64,000 bases of DNA from positions 248,001-312,000 of the forward strand of contig CAZKTA010000001.1 of NCBI GenBank assembly GCA_964555645.1, in the 5' to 3' direction. A program made the position numbers and the translations under genes. The notes below the pieces were generated by a model. It had not been told where the DNA came from. It saw only the letters and a list, made by a program, of their open reading frames with translations, and did not search any database. This stretch comes from DTLC01 sp964555645. GTDB taxonomy: Bacteria; Verrucomicrobiota; Verrucomicrobiia; Limisphaerales; DTLC01. This document shows, piece after piece, positions 49,523 to 60,496 of this stretch (its first letter is position 1; every line of letters begins with the position of its first letter).

Positions 49523-51055
49523 ATGAGTTCAATATTGCAGGAGATCGAAGCGCAGATTGCCAGTGCAAAAACTGCCGTGCTCAAGCAGAACATTGGCATC
49601 GTGCGCGAAGTGCACGATGGCGTGGCCAAGATCGAAGGTTTGGCCGACGCGATGTACAACGAGATGCTCGATTTTGGCGACGGCCTGATGGGGTTAGCGC
49701 TCTCTCTGGAGGAGACAGAAGTAGGGGCGGTTATTTTGGGTGATTACCTTCGCGTCCGTGAGGGTCAGACGGTGCGTACCACTGGCAGGGTTCTTTCCGT
49801 ACCAGTTGGCAAAGCGCTCCTAGGGCGAGTTGTAGATGCGCTTGGTCGGCCGATTGACGGCAAAGGACCAATTGCAGCAGAGACAACTTATCCAGTTGAA
49901 CGAATTGCGCCTGGGGTGATCAAGCGGCGCTCGGTCAATCAGCCTGTGCAAACCGGTATAATGGCCATTGACGCAATGATACCGATTGGACGCGGCCAGC
50001 GCGAGCTTATCATAGGCGACCGTGCAACCGGCAAGACAACTATTTGTGTGGATACAATCATAAACAACGCACGCCTGAACCGTGAAGCCGACGAACGCGG
50101 TGAAAGAGACTACCGCCCATTGTACTCGATCTATGTTGCAATTGGGCAGAAGCAGTCAAACGTTGCGCGCGTGATAGCCGAGCTTGAGAAAGCCGGTGCA
50201 ATGCCGTACACGATAGTTGTTGTTGCCGCGGCATCGGATTCTGCTGCGGACCAATACTTGGCGCCGTTTGCGGGGTGTGCAATGGGCGAATGGTTCATGG
50301 ACAACGGCATGGATGCGCTTATTGTGTACGATGACCTTTCGAAGCATGCGGTGGCGTACAGGCAGGTGTCACTTGTACTCAAGCGGCCATCTGGGCGTGA
50401 GGCATATCCGGGTGACGTGTTTTATCTGCACAGCCGGTTACTCGAACGCGCTGCACGCATGAACGAAAAACACGGCAATGGATCGCTTACAGCCCTCCCA
50501 ATCATTGAGACACAAGCAGGCGACGTAACGGCGTACATACCAACCAACGTAATTTCGATTACCGACGGCCAGATTTATCTCGAAACCGACCTGTTTTACC
50601 AGGGTGTACGGCCTGCAATTTCAGTCGGTATTTCAGTGTCACGTGTCGGTTCTGCCGCGCAGGTCAAGGCAATGAAACAGGTGGCCGGCCGGGTTAAACT
50701 TGACCTCGCGCAGTTCCGTGAACTGGCTGCGTTTGCGCAGTTCGGCTCCGAACTCGACCCACTTACACAGGCGCGGCTTGAGCGGGGCAAACGGATTATC
50801 GAGCTTTTCAAACAACCACCCTATAACCCAATCCCAGTTGAAGTCCAGGTGGCCGTGCTTTGGGCTGTGCAAAACAATTTTATGGACGATGTGCCGGTCG
50901 AGAAGATCAAAGATTTCCAAAATAAACTCACAGAATTTCTCACGCTGCGCAAGAGTGCGTTGCTGACGCGAATCCGAGTTGAAAAAGCTGTCACCGACGC
51001 ACTAGCAGCGGAACTAAAGAGCGCGCTGGAGCAGTTCAAGCAAACATACCGGTAA
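49523..51055 (+). CDS. atpA: F0F1 ATP synthase subunit alpha
   Basis: 510 residues, full length. The P-loop is G-D-R-A-T-G-K-T (165-172), with Ala168 where Gln is usual. The Arg-finger region V-S-R-V-G-S-A-A-Q is intact (base ~50645). It forms the non-catalytic sites of the F1 hexamer and completes the catalytic site of beta. A ~12-residue charged insertion (N-R-E-A-D-E-R-G-E) follows the P-loop helix. It lies 22 bases after atpH. Confidence 0.97.
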   Translation: MSSILQEIEAQIASAKTAVLKQNIGIVREVHDGVAKIEGLADAMYNEMLDFGDGLMGLALSLEETEVGAVILGDYLRVREGQTVRTTGRVLSVPVGKALLGRVVDALGRPIDGKGPIAAETTYPVERIAPGVIKRRSVNQPVQTGIMAIDAMIPIGRGQRELIIGDRATGKTTICVDTIINNARLNREADERGERDYRPLYSIYVAIGQKQSNVARVIAELEKAGAMPYTIVVVAAASDSAADQYLAPFAGCAMGEWFMDNGMDALIVYDDLSKHAVAYRQVSLVLKRPSGREAYPGDVFYLHSRLLERAARMNEKHGNGSLTALPIIETQAGDVTAYIPTNVISITDGQIYLETDLFYQGVRPAISVGISVSRVGSAAQVKAMKQVAGRVKLDLAQFRELAAFAQFGSELDPLTQARLERGKRIIELFKQPPYNPIPVEVQVAVLWAVQNNFMDDVPVEKIKDFQNKLTEFLTLRKSALLTRIRVEKAVTDALAAELKSALEQFKQTYR

Positions 51056-51063
51056 AAACGCCA

Positions 51064-53387
<2,324 letters not shown>

Positions 53388-53417
53388 TTCGTTGATTCGG
53401 ATACAATCCAACACAAC

Positions 53418-53828
53418 ATGGCAGCAACACTGAGGCTTGAAATAGTTACGCCCGATGAAGTTGCTTACAGCGACGACGTCGAGATGGTCACGCTGCCCGG
53501 TATCGAGGGGCAGCTTGGCATTTACCCGAATCACGTGCCGCTGGTGACACAGATTGTTCCGGGCGAAATTGTTGCTCGCAAGGCCGGACGCGATTATTAC
53601 CTTGTTGTAGGGGAAGGATTTGTTGAGGTCACACCGCGTTATGTTGCGGTGCTGACTGATATGGCTGTTGGTGGCGATACACTCGATGACGCAAAGACCG
53701 AAGAAGCACGACGTAGAGCCGAGGCGCGCATGGCAGAACGTATGAGCCAGGCTGAAGTTGCATCTGTCAGCGCCGCAATAGCGCATTCGCTGGCGCAACT
53801 GCGGCTCCGGCGCCGGTCACCCCGTTAG
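53418..53828 (+). CDS. atpC: F0F1 ATP synthase subunit epsilon
   Basis: 136 residues. The N-terminal beta-sandwich has L-E-I-V-T-P-D-E-V-A-Y-S and G-Q-L-G-I-Y-P-N-H. The C-terminal helical hairpin (A-R-R-R-A-E-A-R-M) is the inhibitory part. It belongs to the foot of the rotor. It is the last gene of the operon; palindromes follow in the gap to the convergent RibD-C gene. Confidence 0.95.
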   Translation: MAATLRLEIVTPDEVAYSDDVEMVTLPGIEGQLGIYPNHVPLVTQIVPGEIVARKAGRDYYLVVGEGFVEVTPRYVAVLTDMAVGGDTLDDAKTEEARRRAEARMAERMSQAEVASVSAAIAHSLAQLRLRRRSPR

Positions 53829-53846
53829 TCAAGATTGACCCGCATC

Positions 53847-53910
53847 GCATGCCGCGTTTGGCATGTGCGGCGGCATGCCGGCTGATCACCAACCCGTCCT
53901 CCCAACGGGT
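53847..53910. terminator. Two palindromes between the convergent atpC and RibD-C genes
   Basis: GCATGCCGC (53847-53855) pairs with GCGGCATGC (53870-53878) across a 14-base loop. ACCCGT (53892-53897) pairs with ACGGGT (53905-53910), followed by CTT. They lie in the ~100-base convergent gap and could end transcription from either side. No long T tract is present. Confidence 0.4.
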
Positions 53911-53932
53911 CTTGGCTCGAATTTGGGAGCTG

Positions 53933-54646
53933 TCACCGGAGCGCTTCCAGTACGAGGAACAGCTCGTTTCCGGTGCGTTTTACCGATTTCAGCCTGAACA
54001 CTGAACCCAGAGCGAGCTTTGGCATGCCTTTGCCATCTGCGATTGTCGGCGCATTTGCCCCACCGAAAATCAGCGGACAAATTGTAAGATGCAGTTCGTC
54101 CACCAAACCCGCCTTGAATAATGCATCATTTAGTTCTCCCCCACCTTCGCATACGAGTCGCCTTACACCCCATCGGGTATATAACCAGCGTAATGCTGTG
54201 CGGAAATTGATTTTGTCTTTTCCGCAAATTTTGACAATTGCGCCAGCGGCTTCGAGTCTTGAGAGCCTGTGTTTCGGTGCGCGGCGCGTTGTCAAAACTA
54301 TTATTGGGGAAAATCGCTTGGTGAAAATATGGGCGTTAGGGCTTACACTAGCTCTGCCACTGACTACAACGCGCAGATTGTACTCAGCTAAGCCGCGTTT
54401 GAGTCTGAGCCTTCGGAACCGCTCCGGCCCAGGCCCGAGATTGAGTTGTTGTGCCTGTACCGTGCGCGCGCCGGTCATCACCGCATCTGCAGTTGCACGC
54501 AGCTCGAGCAGATGCTCCAGGTCGCGTCGGCTGCCGAAGGTTGAGACTGCACGATTGGCAGTTGTAATTTTACCGTCGGCACTCATTGCCATATTGACTA
54601 TTACATACGGCAAATTGCGCCCGGGGTTTTTTTGCCCGGAGTTCAT
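53933..54646 (-). CDS. RibD C-terminal-domain (DHFR-like) reductase
   Basis: 237 residues. The RibD_C/DHFR fold shows V-N-M-A-M-S-A-D-G-K-I, G-S-R-R-D-L-E-H-L-L and D-A-V-M-T-G-A-R-T early on, V-C-E-G-G-G-E-L-N in the middle, and D-E-L-H-L-T-I-C-P-L-I-F-G-G late. It resembles the reductase half of RibD or archaeal-type 2,5-diamino-6-ribosylamino-pyrimidinone reductases, so NADPH-dependent reduction in riboflavin-type metabolism is likely. There is no deaminase domain. Its start overlaps the queA stop (ATGA), so it is co-translated with queA. Confidence 0.88.
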   Translation of the reverse strand: MNSGQKNPGRNLPYVIVNMAMSADGKITTANRAVSTFGSRRDLEHLLELRATADAVMTGARTVQAQQLNLGPGPERFRRLRLKRGLAEYNLRVVVSGRASVSPNAHIFTKRFSPIIVLTTRRAPKHRLSRLEAAGAIVKICGKDKINFRTALRWLYTRWGVRRLVCEGGGELNDALFKAGLVDELHLTICPLIFGGANAPTIADGKGMPKLALGSVFRLKSVKRTGNELFLVLEALR

Positions 54647-55713
54647 AAGATCAGCATTGCGTCGCCGTAACTGTAAAACCTGTACCGAAGTTTGATTGCT
54701 TCTTGGTACGCCCGCAAAATTATGTCGCGCCCAGCCATTTGCCCGGGCGCAGCAAACGCACTTACCAGCATCAGCAGCGTCGAACGCGGCAGATGGAAAT
54801 TTGTGACTAACCCGTCCACAATCTTGAACGTGAATGGCGGGTAAATAAAAAGTGATGTCCTACCTGTTCCAGCTACAAGTGCGCCCCCGGTTTCACAGGC
54901 GACACTCTCAAGCACACGAACTGTGCTTGTGCCGACTGCTATGACGCGCCGGCCTGCTTTTTTTGCTTCGTTAATCGCAGCGGCAGTTTCGGCGCTCAGT
55001 TCATACCGTTCTTCATGCATTTGATGTGCTTTGACTTCGGTCGCACGCACAGGTGCGAATGTGCCGAGACCAATGTGCAGCGTGACAAAAAGCACCTGAA
55101 CACCTTTTCCTTTTATTTGGGCAAGCAACGTTTCCGTAAGGTGAAACCCTGCTGTTGGGGCAGCTACTGAGCCGGGAACACGCGCGTACACTGTCTGATA
55201 ACGAGACCGATCGTCCGGCAAACTTTTGGTCCGCGCACGTCTGATGTACGGAGGTAGCGGGACATCCCCCAATCTGTCTAGTACATTTACAATGTTGGTC
55301 ACGTCTATGAATTGAACATGGCATTGGCCAGCCTCTTGTCTTGCGACGACCTGGGCGGTTACCTCCAGACCGGCGCTGTCAGTCAGGGTTATTTTTGTGC
55401 CCGGACGCGCTCTTTTAGCTGGTCGGACCAGCGCCCGCCATAGGTTGCGTTCGAGTTCTTCCAGCAGCAAGATTTCCATTTTTGCACCTGATTTTGTCGT
55501 GTACCCCCGCAGTCGGGCTGGAATTACACGTGAGTCGTTCAGAACAAGCAGATCCCCAGGTCTAAGGTAATTCAAAATGTCACGAAACACGCGATGCTCG
55601 ATCAATCCTGTGGGCCGGTGCAAAACAAGCAGACGGGATTCATCGCGCTGCGGCGCCGGCGCCTGCGCAATTAGTTCTTCCGGAAGGTTATAGTCAAACT
55701 CTGCCGTTTGCAT
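54643..55713 (-). CDS. queA: tRNA preQ1(34) S-adenosylmethionine ribosyltransferase-isomerase
   Basis: 356 residues from ATG 55713; an upstream in-frame start at 55740 adds nine unlikely residues. Family motifs: F-D-Y-N-L-P-E-E-L-I-A-Q at the start, L-V-L-N-D-S-R-V-I-P-A-R-L, A-P-T-A-G-F-H-L-T, and T-N-F-H-L-P-R-S-T-L-L near the end. It makes epoxyqueuosine in tRNA. The next minus-strand gene (RibD-C-like) overlaps by four bases. No other queuosine gene is in the window. Confidence 0.96.
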   Translation of the reverse strand: MQTAEFDYNLPEELIAQAPAPQRDESRLLVLHRPTGLIEHRVFRDILNYLRPGDLLVLNDSRVIPARLRGYTTKSGAKMEILLLEELERNLWRALVRPAKRARPGTKITLTDSAGLEVTAQVVARQEAGQCHVQFIDVTNIVNVLDRLGDVPLPPYIRRARTKSLPDDRSRYQTVYARVPGSVAAPTAGFHLTETLLAQIKGKGVQVLFVTLHIGLGTFAPVRATEVKAHQMHEERYELSAETAAAINEAKKAGRRVIAVGTSTVRVLESVACETGGALVAGTGRTSLFIYPPFTFKIVDGLVTNFHLPRSTLLMLVSAFAAPGQMAGRDIILRAYQEAIKLRYRFYSYGDAMLIL

Positions 55714-56029
55714 ACGTACGCGTATCTTAACAAGTTGCAAAACAAACCTGTAACAGTTTCGAGTTATTCCGGACGGTCTGGCCTTTGCTTTTAGATGAAG
55801 GATTGTACGACTGGCAAGCCGGCAGAAAGCGGGCTGCCAAATATCAAGTGGTTCGGTGTTTTTAGGTTAGTTGTTCGAGGCGCCGTGGTTGGACTGCCTA
55901 CCGGGGCTGTGAACAAATTGTGAACAATTTTTCCTTAAAAAAGTATTGACGCTTGTGAGGCATTGTGTATTAATGTGTCGCGTTGTGTGCCAATATGTTG
56001 TGAAAAATAGTTGGTAATGGGCGTTTGGG
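55714..56029. other. Divergent non-coding region between queA and mraZ
   Basis: 316 bases. A sigma-70-like promoter is the one supported element (55946-55973); the remainder, including the first ~200 bases beside queA, shows no gene. TGG-type boxes near 56012-56030 are irregularly spaced. Confidence 0.4.
55946..55973 (+). promoter_or_regulatory. Sigma-70-like promoter upstream of mraZ
   Basis: TTGACG (55946-55951), a 16-base spacer, then TATTAA (55968-55973). Transcription would begin near 55980, about 50 bases before the mraZ ATG, the expected place for the main dcw promoter. Confidence 0.5.
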
Positions 56030-56491
56030 ATGAAAGAGGTTGGCGAGCCAAAATTGATTTACAACGGGTTTTTCCAGCATGGCGTGGACGCAAAGCGGCG
56101 TGTGCAAGTGCCTGCCAAGTGGCGGCCCAAAAAACCCGGTGCGCAATTTACGGTGATTCTCTGGCCCAAATACGCGGTTGGCAAATGCTTGCGTGTGTTG
56201 CCTGAAGAACGAATGGCGAAGTTGATGGCTGAGATCGAGCAAATCCCAAATTCAGACCCGAACAAGACGGTGCTCATGCGGATAATTGGCACGCAATCTG
56301 TCCAAGTGAATTTGGACAAGGGCGGTCGGATTTGTTTGCCGGAGGAAATGGCGAGCGAGGCGGGCATCAGTGACAAAGCGGCATTGGTGGGTTTGCTAGA
56401 CCAATTCGAGATTTGGGCCCCGGAGCGGTACGCGCAGATCGAAATGATGGACAAGCAAATGGCACCCGATGCCTTCAAGATATTGCCGTGA
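56030..56491 (+). CDS. mraZ: Transcriptional regulator MraZ
   Basis: 153 residues with two SpoVT/AbrB-like swapped-hairpin halves. The first contains D-A-K-R-R-V-Q-V-P-A-K-W, the second V-N-L-D-K-G-G-R-I-C-L-P (D-x-K/G-G-R-I in both). MraZ binds upstream of its own dcw cluster and is the usual first gene of it. Its start follows the sigma-70-like promoter at 55946-55973. Confidence 0.95.
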   Translation: MKEVGEPKLIYNGFFQHGVDAKRRVQVPAKWRPKKPGAQFTVILWPKYAVGKCLRVLPEERMAKLMAEIEQIPNSDPNKTVLMRIIGTQSVQVNLDKGGRICLPEEMASEAGISDKAALVGLLDQFEIWAPERYAQIEMMDKQMAPDAFKILP

Positions 56492-56493
56492 TT

Positions 56494-57072
56494 ATGAGCT
56501 TGGTCAAATTACTTGCGATTGGCAAAAGTTTGATCTCGATAAAGGACAAACCAAACCATTATCGGATGGTGCGTTGGGGTTGGCCGGTGAAATTTTTTTC
56601 GCCGGCAAACCCGTTTGCGGTGGCATCAGAGCCAACCACTCCGACAGACAATGTCCGGGCCAGGGAAAGTGCGAACGCCCAAAATCAGCCACCTGCTACG
56701 GTGCATAAAGAAACTCAATCGGCAGGTGCTGACGACTCGATGTCGAAGTCGGCTGGGCCGGTGACGAAAGCTGCGTCGAAGTTTCTGGGTGCATTGAGTC
56801 TGTTACCGTCTAAGTCGCATTTGAAATTACATCGAGGTGCGCACCTGCGGATGCAACAGCCGGTTCAATGCGAGCTTTCGTTAGAGACGGTAAAGGTTGT
56901 CCGGAACGACCTTAGTGAAACAGACCTTGAGGTTGTCCCGATACGGTGTGCGCCTGCGAAATCGCTGGCCAAAGTTGATGCTGCAATTGCGGCGCGGACA
57001 TTAACGGGTGCAGATGGGCCGGGCGAAACGTGCGAAACAGCCAGGTCTGGTGAGCTTATAAGGCCGGCATGA
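56494..57072 (+). CDS. Conserved small protein between mraZ and rsmH
   Basis: 192 residues from ATG 56494; the frame overlaps mraZ upstream. It starts M-S-L-V-K-L-L-A-I-G-K-S-L-I, then K-D-K-P-N-H-Y-R-M, a pattern I remember in this position in other Verrucomicrobiota. The middle is polar (Thr, Ala, Ser, Gln-rich); a short basic patch K-S-H-L-K-L-H-R-G precedes the C-terminal third. There is no membrane segment or known domain. Three bases separate it from mraZ, and rsmH follows by 12, so it is surely co-expressed with cell-wall genes. Function unknown. Confidence 0.8.
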   Translation: MSLVKLLAIGKSLISIKDKPNHYRMVRWGWPVKFFSPANPFAVASEPTTPTDNVRARESANAQNQPPATVHKETQSAGADDSMSKSAGPVTKAASKFLGALSLLPSKSHLKLHRGAHLRMQQPVQCELSLETVKVVRNDLSETDLEVVPIRCAPAKSLAKVDAAIAARTLTGADGPGETCETARSGELIRPA

Positions 57073-57084
57073 TGGCCATGGCGT

Positions 57085-58020
57085 GTGTTGGGCTACTTTC
57101 ATAAGCCGGTGATGTTGGCCGAGGTACTGGCCGCTATAAGGCCGAGGTCGGGCGGTTGCTATGCCGATGCCACGGTTGGTGGAGGGGGGCACGCAGCGGC
57201 GATTTTGGCTGCCAGCGCGCCTGATGGATGGTTGTACGGGTGCGATCGTGATGGCGCAGCTATCGAGGCTGCAAAGGAACGGCTGGCTGAATTTACCGGT
57301 AGATTCGAGCTTAGACAGGCGAACTTTGCGAGTATGGCGGATTGGATACCGGCGAATAGCTGCGACGCTGTACTGTTCGATCTAGGGCCAAGCTCGGCGC
57401 AACTGGATAATGGTCAGCGCGGCTTCAGTTTTGCGCATGACGGCCCATTGGACATGCGGTTTGATATCAAGCAAGCGCTGACGGCGGCGGACCTTGTGAA
57501 CAACGCAACCGAAGTAGAGCTTGAGACGATTTTTCGTGAGTTCGGAGGCGAACAGAAAGCGCGAAAGTTTGCCCGCGCAATTGTACGTGAGCGGCAGTTG
57601 ATTCCGGCCGGATTTCAGAGCACGCGGCAATTGGCGATGTTGATCGAGCGGCTCGTGCCACGCGCCGGCAGGCGGATACATCCGGCGACGAAGGTTTTTC
57701 TTGCGTTGCGCATAGCTGTGAACGACGAAGTTGGCTCTTTAAAACGCGGGCTTGAGGCCGCATTGAAAATCCTGAAGCGGGGCGGCCGCCTGGCCGTAAT
57801 CACGTTTCATTCACTCGAGGACCGGGTTGTGAAGGAGTTTGCGCGCGCCCGGGCGCACGGTTGTTTGGGTTTCGGTGCAACCGATGCGGCGGGGGTTGGC
57901 ATGCCGGGCGCGCCCTGCTTATGTTGGATTGAGCGCAAGCCGGTCCGTCCAACTGAAGCTGAGGTGTTGGATAACCCGCGCAGCCGAAGCGCGAAACTGC
58001 GCATCTTTGAGAAGGTGTAA
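57085..58020 (+). CDS. rsmH: 16S rRNA (cytosine(1402)-N(4))-methyltransferase
   Basis: 311 residues from GTG 57085; no in-frame ATG is better. The family start is H-K-P-V-M-L-A-E-V. The SAM-binding loop is D-A-T-V-G-G-G-G-H, then F-D-L-G-P-S-S-A-Q-L-D, and R-S-A-K-L-R closes the protein. It methylates N4 of C1402 in the ribosomal decoding centre. Position in the dcw cluster is the usual one. Confidence 0.96.
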   Translation: MLGYFHKPVMLAEVLAAIRPRSGGCYADATVGGGGHAAAILAASAPDGWLYGCDRDGAAIEAAKERLAEFTGRFELRQANFASMADWIPANSCDAVLFDLGPSSAQLDNGQRGFSFAHDGPLDMRFDIKQALTAADLVNNATEVELETIFREFGGEQKARKFARAIVRERQLIPAGFQSTRQLAMLIERLVPRAGRRIHPATKVFLALRIAVNDEVGSLKRGLEAALKILKRGGRLAVITFHSLEDRVVKEFARARAHGCLGFGATDAAGVGMPGAPCLCWIERKPVRPTEAEVLDNPRSRSAKLRIFEKV

Positions 58021-58410
58021 ATGGCACGCAACAGGAAATACAACTCTGGTACGCCGAGCATAACGGACTTGTTTAGGTTGGTTGTGTTATTGGTCTTGGT
58101 GGGCGTGATGGTTGGGGTGGGATACGTGTGGCAGAAAAGCCAGATTTATCAACTCGGACAGCAGATTAAAAAACGCGAGCTGTACCTGGCAGAGTTGCGA
58201 TACGAGAACGAAAAGCTTCGGCAGCAGCTGGCCACGTTGCAGTCGCCGACCGTTCTAGAGGCGCGCGTGCGCGAGCTTAACCTTGGTCTGGTGCCAGTGA
58301 GTGCGCAGCACGAGGTTTTTACTTTGATCGAGCCGCAGCCTGAACCTTTGGTGGTTGAACCCGGGCGCGAGTATGCGGCTCGGCAATTGAGGGTTGCGGT
58401 GGTGGAGTGA
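58021..58410 (+). CDS. ftsL: FtsL-like cell division protein
   Basis: 129 residues. A short basic N-terminus, one membrane helix near residues 19-38, and a coiled coil (I-K-K-R-E-L-Y-L-A-E-L-R-Y-E-N-E-K-L) are the usual FtsL plan. A Pro/Glu-rich tail follows. It starts directly after the rsmH stop (no gap), and ftsI follows 88 bases later. It should join FtsB/FtsQ in the septal ring. Sequence similarity alone is weak; the order decides. Confidence 0.82.
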   Translation: MARNRKYNSGTPSITDLFRLVVLLVLVGVMVGVGYVWQKSQIYQLGQQIKKRELYLAELRYENEKLRQQLATLQSPTVLEARVRELNLGLVPVSAQHEVFTLIEPQPEPLVVEPGREYAARQLRVAVVE

Positions 58411-58436
58411 AAGCGGGCGTTTGAAAGTTTTGGCCG

Positions 58437-58479
58437 CCGCCCGCGTTGCCGTCGGAGAGGGACCGATGGCCGCGGGCGG
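58437..58479. repeat. GC-rich hairpin between ftsL and ftsI
   Basis: CCGCCCGCG (58437-58445) pairs perfectly with CGCGGGCGG (58471-58479), with partial inner pairing in the 25-base loop and near-complementary flanks. It ends ~20 bases before the ftsI start. No T tract follows, so a terminator is unlikely; an RNA-stability or translation-control element is possible. Confidence 0.5.
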
Positions 58480-58498
58480 TCGGCAAAAGGTTTGGTAG

Positions 58499-60424
58499 AT
58501 GGCAAAAAAAATCCAACTTCGCCGGTTATGGATCATGGCAATCTTGCTGTTTGCCGGGTTTATCGGGCTTGGGTACCGGCTGGTTGATCTGCAAGTTTTC
58601 CAACATGAACAGCTAAGTTCCATTGCAGAAGAACGACGCCGGCTTAACTTGGTGCGTGAACCGCGCCGCGGCCAGATCTACGATGTCAGAAGCAATCTTT
58701 TGGCCACGAGCACTTTTGTTAAAACGGTTTGTGCCGACCCTGTTTTGGTAGGTAACCAACAGGCGCTTGTTGCGCGCACACTTGCACCGTTGCTGGAGAT
58801 TGATCAGGAAGAAATTTACAGGCGGCTTTTCCCGCGCGTGCGGCGCACCGACTCAGGTGAAATCGTTACAAACAGGTATGTCGTGCTCAAGCGCAAGGTG
58901 CCGGCTGAAACATGGCAGAAGATTTATGAAGCAATGGCAAACCTGCCTTCTGGTCGCGATGAAAAAGCCTTTACGCGGGCAGAAAGAGTTTTCTGGCGCG
59001 GCCTACGGCAGAGGGCGATTTTTGCCGACCCAGTTGATGATCAGCTTCGGGTGTATCCGAACCGCTCGTTGCTGGCGCACGTGCTCGGGTACGTCGGCAT
59101 GCAGGAACGTGACTTCGGCGGTAAACGCCTTATTGAAACGTACGGTCTGGACGGGATCGAGCTGGCGTTGAACAACCAACTCGCCGGCGTACCGGGGTGG
59201 CGTGTGACGGCTAGAGACCCGCGCCGACGCGAGATAGTAGGCTTGCGTCAGCAAGATGTCGAGCCGCATGATGGTCTGGACGTAGTGTTGACAATTGACC
59301 TTGTGCTACAACACACGGTGCGTTCTGCGCTGGTCGAGGCGGTTGCCAAACACCAGCCAGTCAGTGCAAGTTGTGTGGTTGTCAGGCCGCAAACTGGCGA
59401 GGTTCTTGCCATGTGCGTGTTGCCGGATTTCGATCCGAATGAGCCCGGCAGTGCACCTATTGAAGCGCGTCGGAACCGGCTGATTTGCGATGTGTTCGAA
59501 CCCGGCTCGACCTTTAAGATAATAGTCGTATCTGCGGCATTGAATGACGGGGTTGTGAGTTTGACCGACACATTCCATTGTGAAAACGGCAGGTTCGCCT
59601 ATGCAGGTAAGATACTGCGTGACCATGAGCCGTACGGTGTGTTGACTGTGGAAGAGATCATCACCAAATCGTCAAACATCGGTGCAGCCAAGGTGGGGCT
59701 TAAACTCGGTGCACCTGCATTGCACAAGTATATAACTGAGTTTGGCTTTGGCACGCGCACCGGCATTCCGCTTCCGGGTGAAGTTTCCGGCATTGTGCAT
59801 CCGTTGAAGGATTGGACAAAGCTCTCGATTACAAGGATCCCAATGGGCCATGAGGTTGCTGTTACACCATTGCAGATGGTCATGGCCATGTGCGCAATAG
59901 CAAACGGCGGTTGGCTGATGCGCCCGATGCTCATTGACAGGCTTCAGGATACCGAGGGCCATACCGTAGTGAAATTTCAGCCACAACCCATTAGACAGGT
60001 GATAGCCGAGAACACAGCCAAACAAATGGTTCAGGCGCTCAAAACTGTCACCACACCTGAAGGCACTGGCGCAAAGGCCGCCCTGGAAAACTATACTGTG
60101 GCAGGTAAAACCGGCACGGCACAGAAAACAGCCCCAGGTGTGCGCGGGTATGTGCCCGGGAAATATTTTTCATCGTTTATCGGGTTTTTCCCCGCAGACA
60201 GACCCGAAGTTTGCATCGGTGTGTTTTTGGATGAGCCCAAGAACGGCTATTACGGTGGCCAGGTCGCTGCCCCGGTTTTCAAGCAAATCGCAACGCGGAT
60301 CGCGCAATACCTAAACATTCAGCCCGATGTCGTGCAGCAGTCGCCGGTAGGCCACGCTGAAGGAAAACTCAGCGCAGGCAGGGCAGGGCGTGGTGCTGGA
60401 CGTGGTAACGGACCGAAAGATTAA
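58499..60424 (+). CDS. ftsI: Penicillin-binding protein 3-like transpeptidase (FtsI)
   Basis: 641 residues. One N-terminal membrane helix (~11-28) precedes a PBP-dimer domain (R-R-G-Q-I-Y-D). The transpeptidase carries S337-T-F-K340, the S-S-N motif (391-393) and K537-T-G. It cross-links septal peptidoglycan in the periplasm. A G-R-G-rich tail (last ~20 residues) is extra. It follows ftsL and precedes murF; murE is missing between them. Confidence 0.95.
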   Translation: MAKKIQLRRLWIMAILLFAGFIGLGYRLVDLQVFQHEQLSSIAEERRRLNLVREPRRGQIYDVRSNLLATSTFVKTVCADPVLVGNQQALVARTLAPLLEIDQEEIYRRLFPRVRRTDSGEIVTNRYVVLKRKVPAETWQKIYEAMANLPSGRDEKAFTRAERVFWRGLRQRAIFADPVDDQLRVYPNRSLLAHVLGYVGMQERDFGGKRLIETYGLDGIELALNNQLAGVPGWRVTARDPRRREIVGLRQQDVEPHDGLDVVLTIDLVLQHTVRSALVEAVAKHQPVSASCVVVRPQTGEVLAMCVLPDFDPNEPGSAPIEARRNRLICDVFEPGSTFKIIVVSAALNDGVVSLTDTFHCENGRFAYAGKILRDHEPYGVLTVEEIITKSSNIGAAKVGLKLGAPALHKYITEFGFGTRTGIPLPGEVSGIVHPLKDWTKLSITRIPMGHEVAVTPLQMVMAMCAIANGGWLMRPMLIDRLQDTEGHTVVKFQPQPIRQVIAENTAKQMVQALKTVTTPEGTGAKAALENYTVAGKTGTAQKTAPGVRGYVPGKYFSSFIGFFPADRPEVCIGVFLDEPKNGYYGGQVAAPVFKQIATRIAQYLNIQPDVVQQSPVGHAEGKLSAGRAGRGAGRGNGPKD

Positions 60425-60482
60425 GATGAAAAACCGAGACAATAGGTTTGGGTCGCAAAACGCACAGACCCGGCGTTGCCGA

Positions 60483-60488
60483 GGAGGG
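60483..60488 (+). promoter_or_regulatory. Shine-Dalgarno sequence deciding the murF start
   Basis: GGAGGG lies eight bases before GTG 60497, which fixes that codon as the murF start rather than the TTG at 60476. Confidence 0.75.
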
Positions 60489-60496
60489 ATAGTTCT

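Noticed and set aside
56012..56030. MraZ operator of TGGGN repeats upstream of mraZ
   Set aside because: The boxes TGGTA, TGGGC and TGGGA are spaced by 6 and 8 bases, not the regular 10-base period of known MraZ sites.
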